Positions 46,210 through 54,769 of a DNA stretch of 64,000 nucleotides are shown piece by piece. The DNA is from Hyphomicrobiales bacterium. GTDB taxonomy: Bacteria; Pseudomonadota; Alphaproteobacteria; Rhizobiales; Rhizobiaceae. Numbering within the stretch: position 1 is the first letter of the stretch; the number at the start of each line of letters is the position of its first letter. Position numbers and translations under genes: made by a program. Below the pieces are notes generated by a model. It was given only the letters and a program-made list of their open reading frames with translations. It was not told where the DNA came from and searched no databases. The stretch lies in NCBI GenBank assembly GCA_900473185.1, contig UCKU01000012.1, positions 37,459 through 101,458 of the forward strand. The letters are read 5' to 3'.

Positions 46210-47349
46210 TTACTGGTTTTCCTTGGTCTGCCCCATGATTTCCTGTGCGGAGAAGTTGATGCCGCAGGTCGGGAAGGAGTTGCCGACGAAAAAGTTGTCG
46301 GATTCCTTGGGGTAATAATCCTCACCTTCCTTGAAATCGGGATCGGAAACGAGTGCCGTCGGCAGCTTGACGGCCTGCGGAACAACCTCGCCTTCAAGAG
46401 CCGCGATGGCCGTCTTGATGGCAACAGCAACCTGTGCCGGGCCGGTGCCTGCCGACGAGCACTTCAGGCCATCCCCCGCATGGGCCGCACAGAATTTACG
46501 GAAGCCATTTTCCGTCTCACCGCCGAAGGGCACGAAGGGATGCTTCGCATCGATCATCGCCTGCACGACGCCGGTGTCACCGCCCTGCGCGGTGATGCCA
46601 TCGAACGGGCCATTAGTGGCGATCGCATCGGCCGTTGCCTTCTGCGCTACGCCATCATCCCACTTGCCGACAACTTCAGTGACGGTGAACTTCTTGCCGG
46701 AAGCGTCCAGCGTCTCATGAATGCCGCTATGGCGATCCGTATCGACGGAGGTGCCGGCAACGCCGCGCACTTCCAGGATCTTGCCACCCTGCGGCAGGTG
46801 CTTCACCAGCCAGTCGGCCCAGATGACGCCAAGGCCCTTCTGGTCAACGTTGACGTTGATCGCATCCTTGGTGTCGAGGATATTGTCGAAGGCGACGAGA
46901 ACGACGCCGGCTTCCTTGGCGCGCTTAATGACCGGACCGAAGGCTGTCGGGTTCTGGGCGTTGACGACGACGGCATCATAGCCGGCATCAATGAAGTTGT
47001 TGATCGCCGAAATCTGGGCCGGAACGTCCTCGCCGGTCGACACGACCTTGAACTCCTTGAGCTTGGCAGCGACATCCGGCTGGGCGGCGTAGGCCTTTGC
47101 CGTCTGCACCATCTGGATGCGCCAGGTATTGGCGATATAGCCGTTGGCAAGCGCGATGCGGTAAGGACCATCCTTCTTCGGATATTGCAGGAACTGGGTT
47201 TCGGCCGACCACGGAACCATGCAATTCGGATCGGCGGCGGGGCCGGACACGACCTTTGGCGCCGCCATGGCCGTGCTGCAGAGCAGAGCAAACGCCGACG
47301 CGGAAAACGCGGCGATACGGGCCATCTTCGCTTTCTTCACCTTAAGCAT
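46210..47349 (-). CDS. CUT2 sugar ABC transporter substrate-binding protein
   Basis: Periplasmic binding protein of 379 residues. The signal peptide is about residues 1-29, ending in STAMAAPK. The fold resembles RbsB-type proteins, with GYDAVVVNAQNPTAFGPVIK, an aspartate-rich DNILDTKDAINVNVDQKG loop and GITAQGGDTGVVQAMIDA. The start at 47349 follows GAGGAGG. It is the first gene after the divergent LacI gene, under twin operators at 47463-47501. The ligand is unknown; context suggests a polyol or pentose. Confidence 0.92.
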   Translation of the reverse strand: MLKVKKAKMARIAAFSASAFALLCSTAMAAPKVVSGPAADPNCMVPWSAETQFLQYPKKDGPYRIALANGYIANTWRIQMVQTAKAYAAQPDVAAKLKEFKVVSTGEDVPAQISAINNFIDAGYDAVVVNAQNPTAFGPVIKRAKEAGVVLVAFDNILDTKDAINVNVDQKGLGVIWADWLVKHLPQGGKILEVRGVAGTSVDTDRHSGIHETLDASGKKFTVTEVVGKWDDGVAQKATADAIATNGPFDGITAQGGDTGVVQAMIDAKHPFVPFGGETENGFRKFCAAHAGDGLKCSSAGTGPAQVAVAIKTAIAALEGEVVPQAVKLPTALVSDPDFKEGEDYYPKESDNFFVGNSFPTCGINFSAQEIMGQTKENQ

Positions 47350-47462
47350 TGAATGTCTCCTCCTCAGGCGGGCTAGGCCGCCGCCTCCATAAATTCTGAT
47401 TTTTATGCTGATCCCGGAAGGCTCCATCCCATCCTTTCCGGCACAATTTCAACGTAACATAG

Positions 47463-47501
47463 TTGACAGCGCTGTCAAATCAGATTTGCTAGCGCTGTCA
47501 A
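47463..47501. promoter_or_regulatory. twin LacI operators in the divergent promoter
   Basis: TTGACAGCGCTGTCAA (47463-47478) is a perfect 16-bp palindrome; TTGCTAGCGCTGTCAA (47486-47501) is a near copy, 23 bp apart start to start. Both lie between the binding-protein gene and the lacI gene and have the central CG typical of LacI operators. Confidence 0.85.
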
Positions 47502-47584
47502 CTATACAATTCAGGAAACAATATTTCGCAGATGCGAGATAAATTGCGGATCGATTTGAATTTATTGTGCAAAGCGAGACAGAA

Positions 47585-48619
47585 ATGCGAAGAATAACTT
47601 TGGATGACGTGGCAAATCTGGCCGGCGTCAGCCCGATCACAGTTTCAAGAGTACTTCGCAAACCCGACGCGGTTTCGGAGGCGCTGCGGCGACGCGTCAA
47701 TGCCGCGGTCCAGGAACTCGGCTATGTGCCGAACATAGCGGCCAGCCGGCTTGCCTCGTCACGCACACACGCGATCGGCGTCATCGTACCGACCCTCTAT
47801 AACGTCATCTTCGCTGAATACCTTTTTGCGCTTCACGACGTGCTCGTTGGCGCGGGCTTTCAGGTCATCGTCGTCAACAGCCGGTATTCCGAACAAGAGG
47901 AGGAGAACGCCATAAAGGTGTTGCTCGGCCAAAGGGTCGAGGCGATCATCATCGCCGGCATTCACCATACACCGCTGGCCCGGCAACTTCTGACGCGAGC
48001 GCATCTGCCTGTCATCGAGACATTCGAACTTTCGCCCGATCCGATCGATCTCAACATCGGCATGCTGCAAGATCGCGCCGGACAAGCGGCGACACAACAT
48101 CTTATCGATCGCGGCTTCCATCGTATCGCTTTCCTGGCGGGCAATCTTGATCATCGCGCCCAGTCTCGCTTCGACGGCTATCGTCTGGCGATGCAGGAAG
48201 CCGGCCTGCAGAACCTCGAAACCATTGCGCAGCGGCCGCGGCACAGCTCGGTTGCGCTCGGTTCAGACCTTTTCGCCATCATGCACGAACGCGGCGACCG
48301 ACCGGAGGCGATTTTCTGCACCGACGACAACCTCGCGCTCGGCGCCATGCAGGAGTGCCGCAAGCGAGGCATCCGCGTGCCAGACGATATCGCCATCATC
48401 GGTTTTCACGATCTCGAATTTTCTGCCTGTGCATCACCGTCCCTCTCGTCGATCATGACGAGACGTTTCGAGACGGGCAAGCTTGCTGCCGAAAAGGTGC
48501 TGACGGCCCTCGATTCGACGAACCGCCAGCCGCCGAACCAGATCGACCTCGGCTTTGAAGTCATAGCCCGCGAAAGCACGGGCGTTACCATCAGGCAGCA
48601 GCCTGAGCCTCGCTCTTAG
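47585..48619 (+). CDS. LacI-family regulator of the CUT2 transporter
   Basis: Regulator of 344 residues. Helix-turn-helix ITLDDVANLAGVSPITVSRVLR at residues about 4-25, hinge helix PNIAASRLASSRTHAIGV, then an effector domain. The ATG at 47585 is preferred to an in-frame GTG at 47567. It is divergent from the CUT2 binding-protein gene and twin operators lie between. Its 3' end overlaps the convergent molybdoenzyme gene by 29 bp, which is unusual. Confidence 0.9.
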   Translation: MRRITLDDVANLAGVSPITVSRVLRKPDAVSEALRRRVNAAVQELGYVPNIAASRLASSRTHAIGVIVPTLYNVIFAEYLFALHDVLVGAGFQVIVVNSRYSEQEEENAIKVLLGQRVEAIIIAGIHHTPLARQLLTRAHLPVIETFELSPDPIDLNIGMLQDRAGQAATQHLIDRGFHRIAFLAGNLDHRAQSRFDGYRLAMQEAGLQNLETIAQRPRHSSVALGSDLFAIMHERGDRPEAIFCTDDNLALGAMQECRKRGIRVPDDIAIIGFHDLEFSACASPSLSSIMTRRFETGKLAAEKVLTALDSTNRQPPNQIDLGFEVIARESTGVTIRQQPEPRS

Positions 48620-50894
48620 CGATCGTGACCGGAACACCCTTGTAGCTCGGCGTTCCCGACTTGCGATCATAGTGATCGAGGGCGATCACCGCATTCATTT
48701 CCGGATAATAGCCGGCCACCGAACCGACGGGGATATTGTATTCTACCGCCGTGAAACCGATGACGGATTTCCCACCGCCATTGCCTATGGCAGAGCGGAT
48801 ATCGATCCGGTCGCCGTCACGTAGGCCCCGTTCGGCGAGATCCTGGCTGCTCATGAAGATCACGTCGCGGCGTCCGAAGATACCACGGTAGCGATCATCG
48901 AGACCGTAGACGGTCGTGTTGTACTGATCATGGCTGCGCAGCGTTGTCAGCACCAATGTCGTCGGGTCCTTCAGGCGGGGATCTTCGTCGAGACCGGGGG
49001 CGACAAGGAAATTCGCCTTTCCGCTCGCCGTCTTCCAGACGCGGTAGGAGGCCGGAACGTCGAGCCGGAAGCCGCCGCGGACCCGGACGCGACTGTTGAA
49101 CTCATGAAAATCCGGGAAGACTACTTCGATCTTGTCACGGATGCGGTCGTAATTGGCCATGAGCCCGTTCCAGTCGATGCCGTATTTCGCACCCAGCGTC
49201 GCCATCGCAATCCCTGCTATGATGGCGGGCTCGGACTTCAGCAGCTCGCTCGGCGGCTTGAGGAAGCCGCGCGAGGCATGCACCATCGACATGGAATCTT
49301 CCACCGTCACGGACTGCGGGCCTGATGCCTGGGTGTCGAGGTCAGTCCGCCCGAGGCAGGGAAGGATGATCGAGGTCTTTGCCGTCAGGAGATGCGAGCG
49401 GTTGAGCTTGGTGGCGATATGGACGGCAAGATCGAGCTTGCGCATCGCCTTGAAGGTGACGTCAGGATCGGACATGGCGACAGCCAGATTGCCGCCGAGG
49501 CAGATCAGCGCCTTGGACTTGCCAGCCGCAATCGCTTCGATGGACTCGACCGCATTATGGCCCTTCTCTGCAGAGGGACGGAAACCAAAGGCACGTTCCA
49601 TACCGTCGAGCAGCGCCTTGTTTGGAATCTCGGTTATGCCGACAGTTCTGTCGCCCTGTACATTGGAGTGACCACGCAGCGGGCAGAGCCCCGCGCCCTG
49701 GCGACCGATATTGCCGCGCAGCATAAGGAAATTGGCAAGCTGCTGGACATTCGCCGTTCCGTTGGCGTGCTGCGTGATCCCCATGCCGTAGCAGAGGATA
49801 ACATTGCGAGCATTGAGATAGACGTCGACTGCGCTGTTCAGCGCCTCCATGGTAAGGCCGGAAACGCTGAGGATATTGGCCCAACTGGCATTGGCGAGAT
49901 CCTCCTTCAGGGCATCGATGCCGGCGGTGTGTTCGGCAATGAAGGCCCGGTCGAGAACGCCCTCGCCGCCGGCTGCGAGATCGGCCTCATCGCGCTCGAA
50001 GATCAGCTTCATCAATCCTTTGAGGGCAGCGAGGTCGCCGCCAGTGCGAAGCTGATGATAGGCCGATGCGATGCGTGTTGAGGACAACGTCACCATTTCC
50101 ACCGGGTTTTGCGGCGCGGCGAAACGCTCGAGTGCCCGCTCCTTCAGCGGGTTGAAGACAATGATGGGAACACCACGACGGGACGCCTCATGCAAGGTCG
50201 TCATCATGCGGGGATGGTTGGTTCCGGGATTGTGACCGAAGCTGAAAATGGCATCGGCATGATCGAAATCCTCGAGCGTTACCGTACCCTTGCCAACACC
50301 GAGCGAGAGCGGCAGGCCGACGCTCGTCGCCTCATGGCACATGTTCGAGCAATCGGGGAAATTGTTCGTGCCATAGGCGCGCACGAAGAGCTGATAGAGG
50401 AACGCTGCCTCGTTTGACGCGCGCCCGGACGTGTAGAATTCAGCCTCATCGGGGCTTGCGAGCTTGTTGAGTTCCGCACCGATCAGGCCGAAAGCAATGT
50501 CCCATTCGATGGCTTCGTATTTATCCGTGGCGCTGTTGTATTTCAGCGGGTGCGTCAGCCGGCCCTGATCTTCGAGCTTGTGATCGATCCATTCCCAAAG
50601 CTCCGAGACCGTGTGTTCGGCAAAGAATTCCGGTGCGACGCGGCGGGCGGTCGATTCCCAGGTGATGGCCTTTGCGCCGTTTTCGCAGAACTCGAAGGAG
50701 GAGGTGTGCTTCGGATCGGGCCAGGCACAGCCGGGACAGTCGAAGCCTTCGGGCTGGTTTGCCTTGAGCAGGGTCGTACTTCCCTGCGCGACGATCTGCT
50801 GATGCTTCAGCGTTTTCGCCACCGCTTTCAGCGCATCCCATCCGCCTGCGGGGTGAATGTATGCCTCAACGCCTTCCGGACGCTTGTCGCTCAT
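48591..50894 (-). CDS. FdhF/YdeP-family molybdopterin oxidoreductase
   Basis: Molybdopterin enzyme of 767 residues related to formate dehydrogenase alpha subunits and E. coli YdeP. The YdeP-type N-terminal motif DCPGCAWPDPK is visible, followed by molybdopterin domains (SNMCHEATSVGLPLSLGVGKG, FGHNPGTNHPRM, LCPLRGHSNVQGDRTVGI) and the C-terminal MGD-binding domain (TTLRSHDQYNTTVYGLDDR). No signal peptide, so cytoplasmic. The family reaction is not established; acid resistance has been proposed for YdeP. It is divergent from nasT with a 249-bp gap, next to another molybdoenzyme system, but a nitrate role is not implied. Confidence 0.9.
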   Translation of the reverse strand: MSDKRPEGVEAYIHPAGGWDALKAVAKTLKHQQIVAQGSTTLLKANQPEGFDCPGCAWPDPKHTSSFEFCENGAKAITWESTARRVAPEFFAEHTVSELWEWIDHKLEDQGRLTHPLKYNSATDKYEAIEWDIAFGLIGAELNKLASPDEAEFYTSGRASNEAAFLYQLFVRAYGTNNFPDCSNMCHEATSVGLPLSLGVGKGTVTLEDFDHADAIFSFGHNPGTNHPRMMTTLHEASRRGVPIIVFNPLKERALERFAAPQNPVEMVTLSSTRIASAYHQLRTGGDLAALKGLMKLIFERDEADLAAGGEGVLDRAFIAEHTAGIDALKEDLANASWANILSVSGLTMEALNSAVDVYLNARNVILCYGMGITQHANGTANVQQLANFLMLRGNIGRQGAGLCPLRGHSNVQGDRTVGITEIPNKALLDGMERAFGFRPSAEKGHNAVESIEAIAAGKSKALICLGGNLAVAMSDPDVTFKAMRKLDLAVHIATKLNRSHLLTAKTSIILPCLGRTDLDTQASGPQSVTVEDSMSMVHASRGFLKPPSELLKSEPAIIAGIAMATLGAKYGIDWNGLMANYDRIRDKIEVVFPDFHEFNSRVRVRGGFRLDVPASYRVWKTASGKANFLVAPGLDEDPRLKDPTTLVLTTLRSHDQYNTTVYGLDDRYRGIFGRRDVIFMSSQDLAERGLRDGDRIDIRSAIGNGGGKSVIGFTAVEYNIPVGSVAGYYPEMNAVIALDHYDRKSGTPSYKGVPVTIAKSEAQAAA

Positions 50895-51143
50895 CTTCGC
50901 TCTCCGTCTTCAAGATGGCCCGACGATAACAGCGAGCGTCCGGGCGGTGCATTATACTGAGGCATAGGTAGCGCAGCCGCCGACAAAGGCATGGATGTCG
51001 CAGTCTTTTTCGAAACTCCCAACACAGCACAGGCGTTGCACATATATAAAGCAGACCGCTCATTATTTCATCGATTTTAAAAATTGCCTAATAAATTGCC
51101 TTTTCAGCTTGTTCGCCTTGCTGCATTGCGTCATAAATGATGC

Positions 51144-51731
51144 ATGAGCCGGCTCGATCTGACCATCCTTGTGATCGATGAAAACACCATTCGCGCCTCC
51201 ATCATCGAAGAGGGGCTGCGAGAGGCAGGGCATGCGCGCGTGACGGTCATCCATGAAGTCCAAGGCGTGGCGCGCATCATCGATACGCTGCGGCCGGACG
51301 TCATCATCATCGATATCGAGAACCCCAATCGCGACATGATGGAACATCTGTTCCAGTTGACCCGTACGGTCGGCAGGCCGATTGCCATGTTCGTCGACCG
51401 CTCCGACACAGCCTCTATCGAGGCCGCAGTGGACGCCGGCGTGTCGGCTTACATCGTTGACGGGTTGAAGAAGGAGCGCGTCAAACCCATCCTTGATATG
51501 GCGGTCAGCCGTTTCAATGCCTTTAGCCGGCTGCAGCGCGAACTTGCCGATGCCAAGTCGGCCCTGGAGGAACGCAAGGTCGTGGAACGCGCCAAGGGCA
51601 TATTGATGAAGATGCGCGGCCTGTCGGAGGAGGAAGCGTTTGCATTGCTTCGTCAGACGGCAATGAACGAGAAGAAGAAAATGTCCGACATCGCCCAGAG
51701 CGTCGTGACCGCGGCAGGACTTTTGATGTGA
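51144..51731 (+). CDS. nasT: ANTAR-domain antitermination regulator NasT
   Basis: RNA-binding response-regulator-like protein of 195 residues. Residues 1-120 form a pseudo-receiver (LVIDENTIRASIIEEGL, VIIIDIENPNRDMMEHL); residues about 128-190 are the ANTAR domain (ALEERKVVERAKGILMKMRGLSEEEAFALLRQTAM). In alphaproteobacteria NasT binds hairpins in nitrate-operon leader RNA and prevents termination; NasS holds it inactive without nitrate. The nasT-nasS order and the leader at 53243-53374 fit this. Confidence 0.92.
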   Translation: MSRLDLTILVIDENTIRASIIEEGLREAGHARVTVIHEVQGVARIIDTLRPDVIIIDIENPNRDMMEHLFQLTRTVGRPIAMFVDRSDTASIEAAVDAGVSAYIVDGLKKERVKPILDMAVSRFNAFSRLQRELADAKSALEERKVVERAKGILMKMRGLSEEEAFALLRQTAMNEKKKMSDIAQSVVTAAGLLM

Positions 51732-51768
51732 TGACCGGTCTGGTTGCGACTGTCCGGAGGAAGCCGGA

Positions 51769-53052
51769 GTGAACATGATGACGAAAAGCCTCGATCCCGA
51801 TGCCGGCCTGCCCGCGCCCGTCCGCGCCAACGGCGAAGGCTCCAGAACGTTGAGGGCTGGCTTCATTCCGCTCGTCGATGCTTCCGTGCTCATCGCCGCA
51901 GCGGAATTCGGCTTTGCTGAGCGGGAAGGCCTGACGCTCGATCTCGTCAAGGACGTCTCTTGGGCGAACGTTCGCGACCGCCTCGCTTTCCGACAGTTCG
52001 ATATCGCCCACATGCTCTCGCCGATGCCCGTTGCCTCCATGCTCGGCCTCGGCTCCAATCCCTCGCCGACGATTACGCCCTTCTCTCTCGGGCGCGGCGG
52101 CAATGCGATCACGCTCTCGACCCGCCTGTTCGACAGGATGCGGAATGCGACCGGGCTTTCCGAAACTGCCAGCGCACTTGAAAACGCCAAGGCGCTCTCA
52201 ACGGTGCTGGCGGAAATGAAGGCAAGCAGCGAGCCGCTGCCAACCTTCGGCGTCACCTATCCCTTTTCCTCGCATAATTACGAATTCCGCTACTGGCTCG
52301 CCGCCGGCGGTATCGATCCGGACAAGGACGTCAAACTCGTCGTCGTACCGCCGCCGCTGACCTCGGATGCGCTGGCCGCCGGGGCGATTGACGGATTTTG
52401 CGTCGGCGCACCCTGGAACATGGTGGCGTCAGAGCGCGGTGTCGGGCGTATCGTCGCTACCAAACAGGATATCTGGCCATCCGCACCGGAAAAGGTGGTC
52501 GGCATGCGCCCGGAATGGGCGGACAGCCATCCGGAAACGGTCTCACGGCTGATTGTCGCTCTCGACGCTGCGGCACGCTGGTGCGACCGGCCGGAAAACC
52601 ACGATGCGCTTGCCGAGGCCCTGGCGGATGCCCGCTACATAGCAGCGCCGGTCCACATCATCCGTCACGTGCTGGCTGGCGAGTTCAGTCTCGACGCAAA
52701 GGGGAACCGGCGCATCATCGACAATTACTTCACGTTCCATTCGGGCTTTGCCAATTATCCGCGCACGAGCCAGGCGCTCTGGATCTACAGCCAGATGATC
52801 CGCTGGGGTCAGGCCGAACTCGGGCTCAACCCCGCACGCGCAGCCGCTTCCGCCTATCGCCCGGACCTTTATCGCACAGCCCTAGGCGAGGGCAGCGCAC
52901 CTGTCGATGCCGACGTGCGTATCGAAGGCGCCGACGAAACTGACCGCTTTATGGACGGCCATGTTTTCGATCCATCGAAACTGCCCGACTATATTGCGGG
53001 TTTTGCGGTGAAGAGTGCCCTGCCCTTCATTCCGCATCCTGATGAAACCTGA
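51769..53052 (+). CDS. nasS: cytoplasmic nitrate/nitrite sensor NasS (NrtA-like)
   Basis: NrtA-fold protein of 427 residues without any signal peptide (N-terminus MNMMTKSLDPDAGLPA), so it is the sensor NasS and not a second transporter component. It shares with NrtA the segments FDIAHMLSPMPVASMLGLG, YWLAAGGIDPDKDVKLVVVPPP and VGAPWNMVA. By family it binds NasT until nitrate or nitrite releases it. The GTG start has GGAGG eight bases upstream. It is 37 bp from nasT and followed by a 361-bp regulatory gap. Confidence 0.9.
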   Translation: MNMMTKSLDPDAGLPAPVRANGEGSRTLRAGFIPLVDASVLIAAAEFGFAEREGLTLDLVKDVSWANVRDRLAFRQFDIAHMLSPMPVASMLGLGSNPSPTITPFSLGRGGNAITLSTRLFDRMRNATGLSETASALENAKALSTVLAEMKASSEPLPTFGVTYPFSSHNYEFRYWLAAGGIDPDKDVKLVVVPPPLTSDALAAGAIDGFCVGAPWNMVASERGVGRIVATKQDIWPSAPEKVVGMRPEWADSHPETVSRLIVALDAAARWCDRPENHDALAEALADARYIAAPVHIIRHVLAGEFSLDAKGNRRIIDNYFTFHSGFANYPRTSQALWIYSQMIRWGQAELGLNPARAAASAYRPDLYRTALGEGSAPVDADVRIEGADETDRFMDGHVFDPSKLPDYIAGFAVKSALPFIPHPDET

Positions 53053-53215
53053 AGAAGGTTGCTGCATTGCATAAATCGCTTGCAGCATTTTCGACCTGCG
53101 ACTGAGCAATCGCACAAAAGTTTTGCAGATCGATTTCGTGCTTCGAAAAGCAGCAGCAGGTGCAGGCCGAAGAAATTTCCTTTTATTTCAATAGCCTGCA
53201 GCAACATGAACAAAC

Positions 53216-53231
53216 TGGCACGCCGCTTGCA
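53216..53231 (+). promoter_or_regulatory. sigma-54 promoter of the nrt-nir-nas operon
   Basis: TGGCACGCCGCTTGCA is an exact match to the RpoN consensus TGGCACG-N4-TTGCA with GG and GC at the right distance. Initiation about 12 bases after the -12 element would place the transcript start near 53242. Activation by NtrC is expected but I could not pick a convincing NtrC site. Confidence 0.88.
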
Positions 53232-53242
53232 GGACTAAAATC

Positions 53243-53374
53243 GCACCGGTCAACGGCGACCAGGTGCAGGATGAGCGCGTAATAAGCGCTTACAACAGAC
53301 ATCGACGTCGCAAGGTTTTTGCTGTCCGGGACTTCTCCCTTCCCGAGGACGCAATCTCCGAGCGGCGTTTTTTT
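53243..53374 (+). promoter_or_regulatory. NasT-responsive (ANTAR) leader RNA with terminator
   Basis: Hairpin P1 (53243-53267): GCACCGGTC, hexaloop AACGGC, GACC, bulged A, GGTGC. Hairpin P2 (53298-53309): GAC, hexaloop ATCGAC, GTC. Both loops have A at position 1 and G at 4, the ANTAR target rule. The P2 arm overlaps GACGTCGC (53306-53313), which can instead pair with GCGGCGTT (53362-53369) just before seven T at 53368-53374. P2 and the terminator are thus mutually exclusive. A further hairpin (TGAGCGC/GCGCTTA, 53272-53292) lies between. P2 is short, so pairing should be verified by folding. Confidence 0.75.
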
Positions 53375-53413
53375 ATTCCGAAAAATCCGGCAGCCACCCA
53401 GAGGAGCCCGCGC

Positions 53414-54712
53414 ATGACCAAGATTTTCACGACCGCGATCAGCCGTCGCAGCATGCTGAAGACCACCGCCGCCGCAGCCCTCGTAAGCACCGTTCGGGCG
53501 GCATTTCCTTCAGGCGCTTTCGCTGCTGCGGCCACACCTGAGGTGACCGGCGTCAAGCTTGGCTTCATCGCCCTGACGGATGCAGCGCCTCTCATCGTCG
53601 CCAAGGAAAAGGGTCTGTTCGAAAAGCACGGCCTTCCTGAAGTCGACGTGGCGAAGCAGGCCTCCTGGGGTGCAACGCGTGACAATCTGGTGCTCGGCGG
53701 TGCGGCCAATGGCATCGATGGCGCGCATATCCTCTCGCCACTCCCATATCTCATGCACACCGGCAAGGTGACCCAGAACAACCAGCCGGTGCCGATGGCA
53801 CTGCTGGCACGTCTGAACTACGACAGCCAGGGCATCTCGGTCGCCAAGGAATATGCCGATACCGGCGTCCAGCTCGACTCCTCCAAGCTGAAAGCCGCTT
53901 TCGAAAAGAAGAAGGCCGAAGGCAAGGAAGTGAAAGCCGCCATGACCTTCCCGGGCGGTACGCATGACCTGTGGATCCGCTACTGGCTCGCCGCCGGCGG
54001 CATCGATCCGGACAAGGACGTCTCGACCATCGTCGTGCCGCCCCCGCAGATGGTGGCGAACATGAAGGTCGGCAATATGGACGTCTTCTGTGTCGGCGAA
54101 CCCTGGAACGAGCAGCTCGTCAACCAGGGTATCGGCTTCACCGCGGCGACAACCGGTGAGCTCTGGAAAGGCCATCCGGAAAAGGCCCTCGGCATGCGCG
54201 CCGACTGGGTGGAGAAAAATCCGAATGCCGCCAAGGCCCTGCTGATGGCCATCATGGAAGCCCAGCAATGGTGCGACAGCATGGACAACAAGGAGGAGAT
54301 GGCGACCATCCTCGGCAAGCGGCAATGGTTCAACGTGCCGCCGAAGGATGTGCTCGGCCGCCTGAAGGGCGATATCAACTACGGCAATGGCCGGGTCGCG
54401 CATGGCACTGATCTCTACATGAAATTCTGGGCCGGCGGCGTCTCCTACCCCTTCAAGAGCCACGATACCTGGTTCATGGCGGAGAACATCCGCTGGGGCA
54501 AACTCGCGCCGAATACGGATATCAAGGCGCTGGTCGACAAGGTCAACCGCGAGGACATCTGGCGCGAGGCTGCAAAGGACCTCGGCGTCGCCGCGGCCGA
54601 CATTCCGGCCTCGACGTCGCGCGGCAAGGAGACCTTCTTTGACGGCAAGGTCTTCGATCCGGAAAACCCCTCTGCCTATCTCGACAGCCTCTCCATCAAG
54701 GCCGCTTCGTAA
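53414..54712 (+). CDS. nrtA: nitrate ABC transporter substrate-binding protein
   Basis: Periplasmic nitrate-binding protein of 432 residues with a twin-arginine-like leader (ISRRSMLKTTAAAALVST) and predicted cleavage near residue 38. Binding-fold segments LGFIALTDAAPLIVAKEKGLF, YWLAAGGIDPDKDVSTIVVPPP and VGEPWNEQLV are family-typical. The ATG at 53414 follows GAGGAG; the same frame runs upstream but through the leader terminator. It is the first gene of nrtABC-nirBD-nasA-cysG. Confidence 0.93.
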   Translation: MTKIFTTAISRRSMLKTTAAAALVSTVRAAFPSGAFAAAATPEVTGVKLGFIALTDAAPLIVAKEKGLFEKHGLPEVDVAKQASWGATRDNLVLGGAANGIDGAHILSPLPYLMHTGKVTQNNQPVPMALLARLNYDSQGISVAKEYADTGVQLDSSKLKAAFEKKKAEGKEVKAAMTFPGGTHDLWIRYWLAAGGIDPDKDVSTIVVPPPQMVANMKVGNMDVFCVGEPWNEQLVNQGIGFTAATTGELWKGHPEKALGMRADWVEKNPNAAKALLMAIMEAQQWCDSMDNKEEMATILGKRQWFNVPPKDVLGRLKGDINYGNGRVAHGTDLYMKFWAGGVSYPFKSHDTWFMAENIRWGKLAPNTDIKALVDKVNREDIWREAAKDLGVAAADIPASTSRGKETFFDGKVFDPENPSAYLDSLSIKAAS

Positions 54713-54721
54713 TCCCCGCCT

Positions 54722-54742
54722 CCGGCGCGTGGCGCGCGCCGG
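54722..54742 (+). terminator. hairpin after nrtA
   Basis: CCGGCGCG, loop TGGCG, CGCGCCGG followed by CCTTTTATT, 10 bp after the nrtA stop. Probably a partial terminator that gives excess binding protein. Confidence 0.7.
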
Positions 54743-54769
54743 CCTTTTATTCCATGAAGGAGCGAACGC

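Noticed and set aside
51769..53052. Second nitrate transporter binding protein
   Set aside because: It lacks a signal peptide and is paired with nasT, which fits the cytoplasmic sensor NasS.
53272..53292. TGAGCGC/GCGCTTA hairpin as one of the ANTAR hairpins
   Set aside because: Its loop has seven bases (GTAATAA) and lacks the A1/G4 pattern; the flanking hexaloops fit better.
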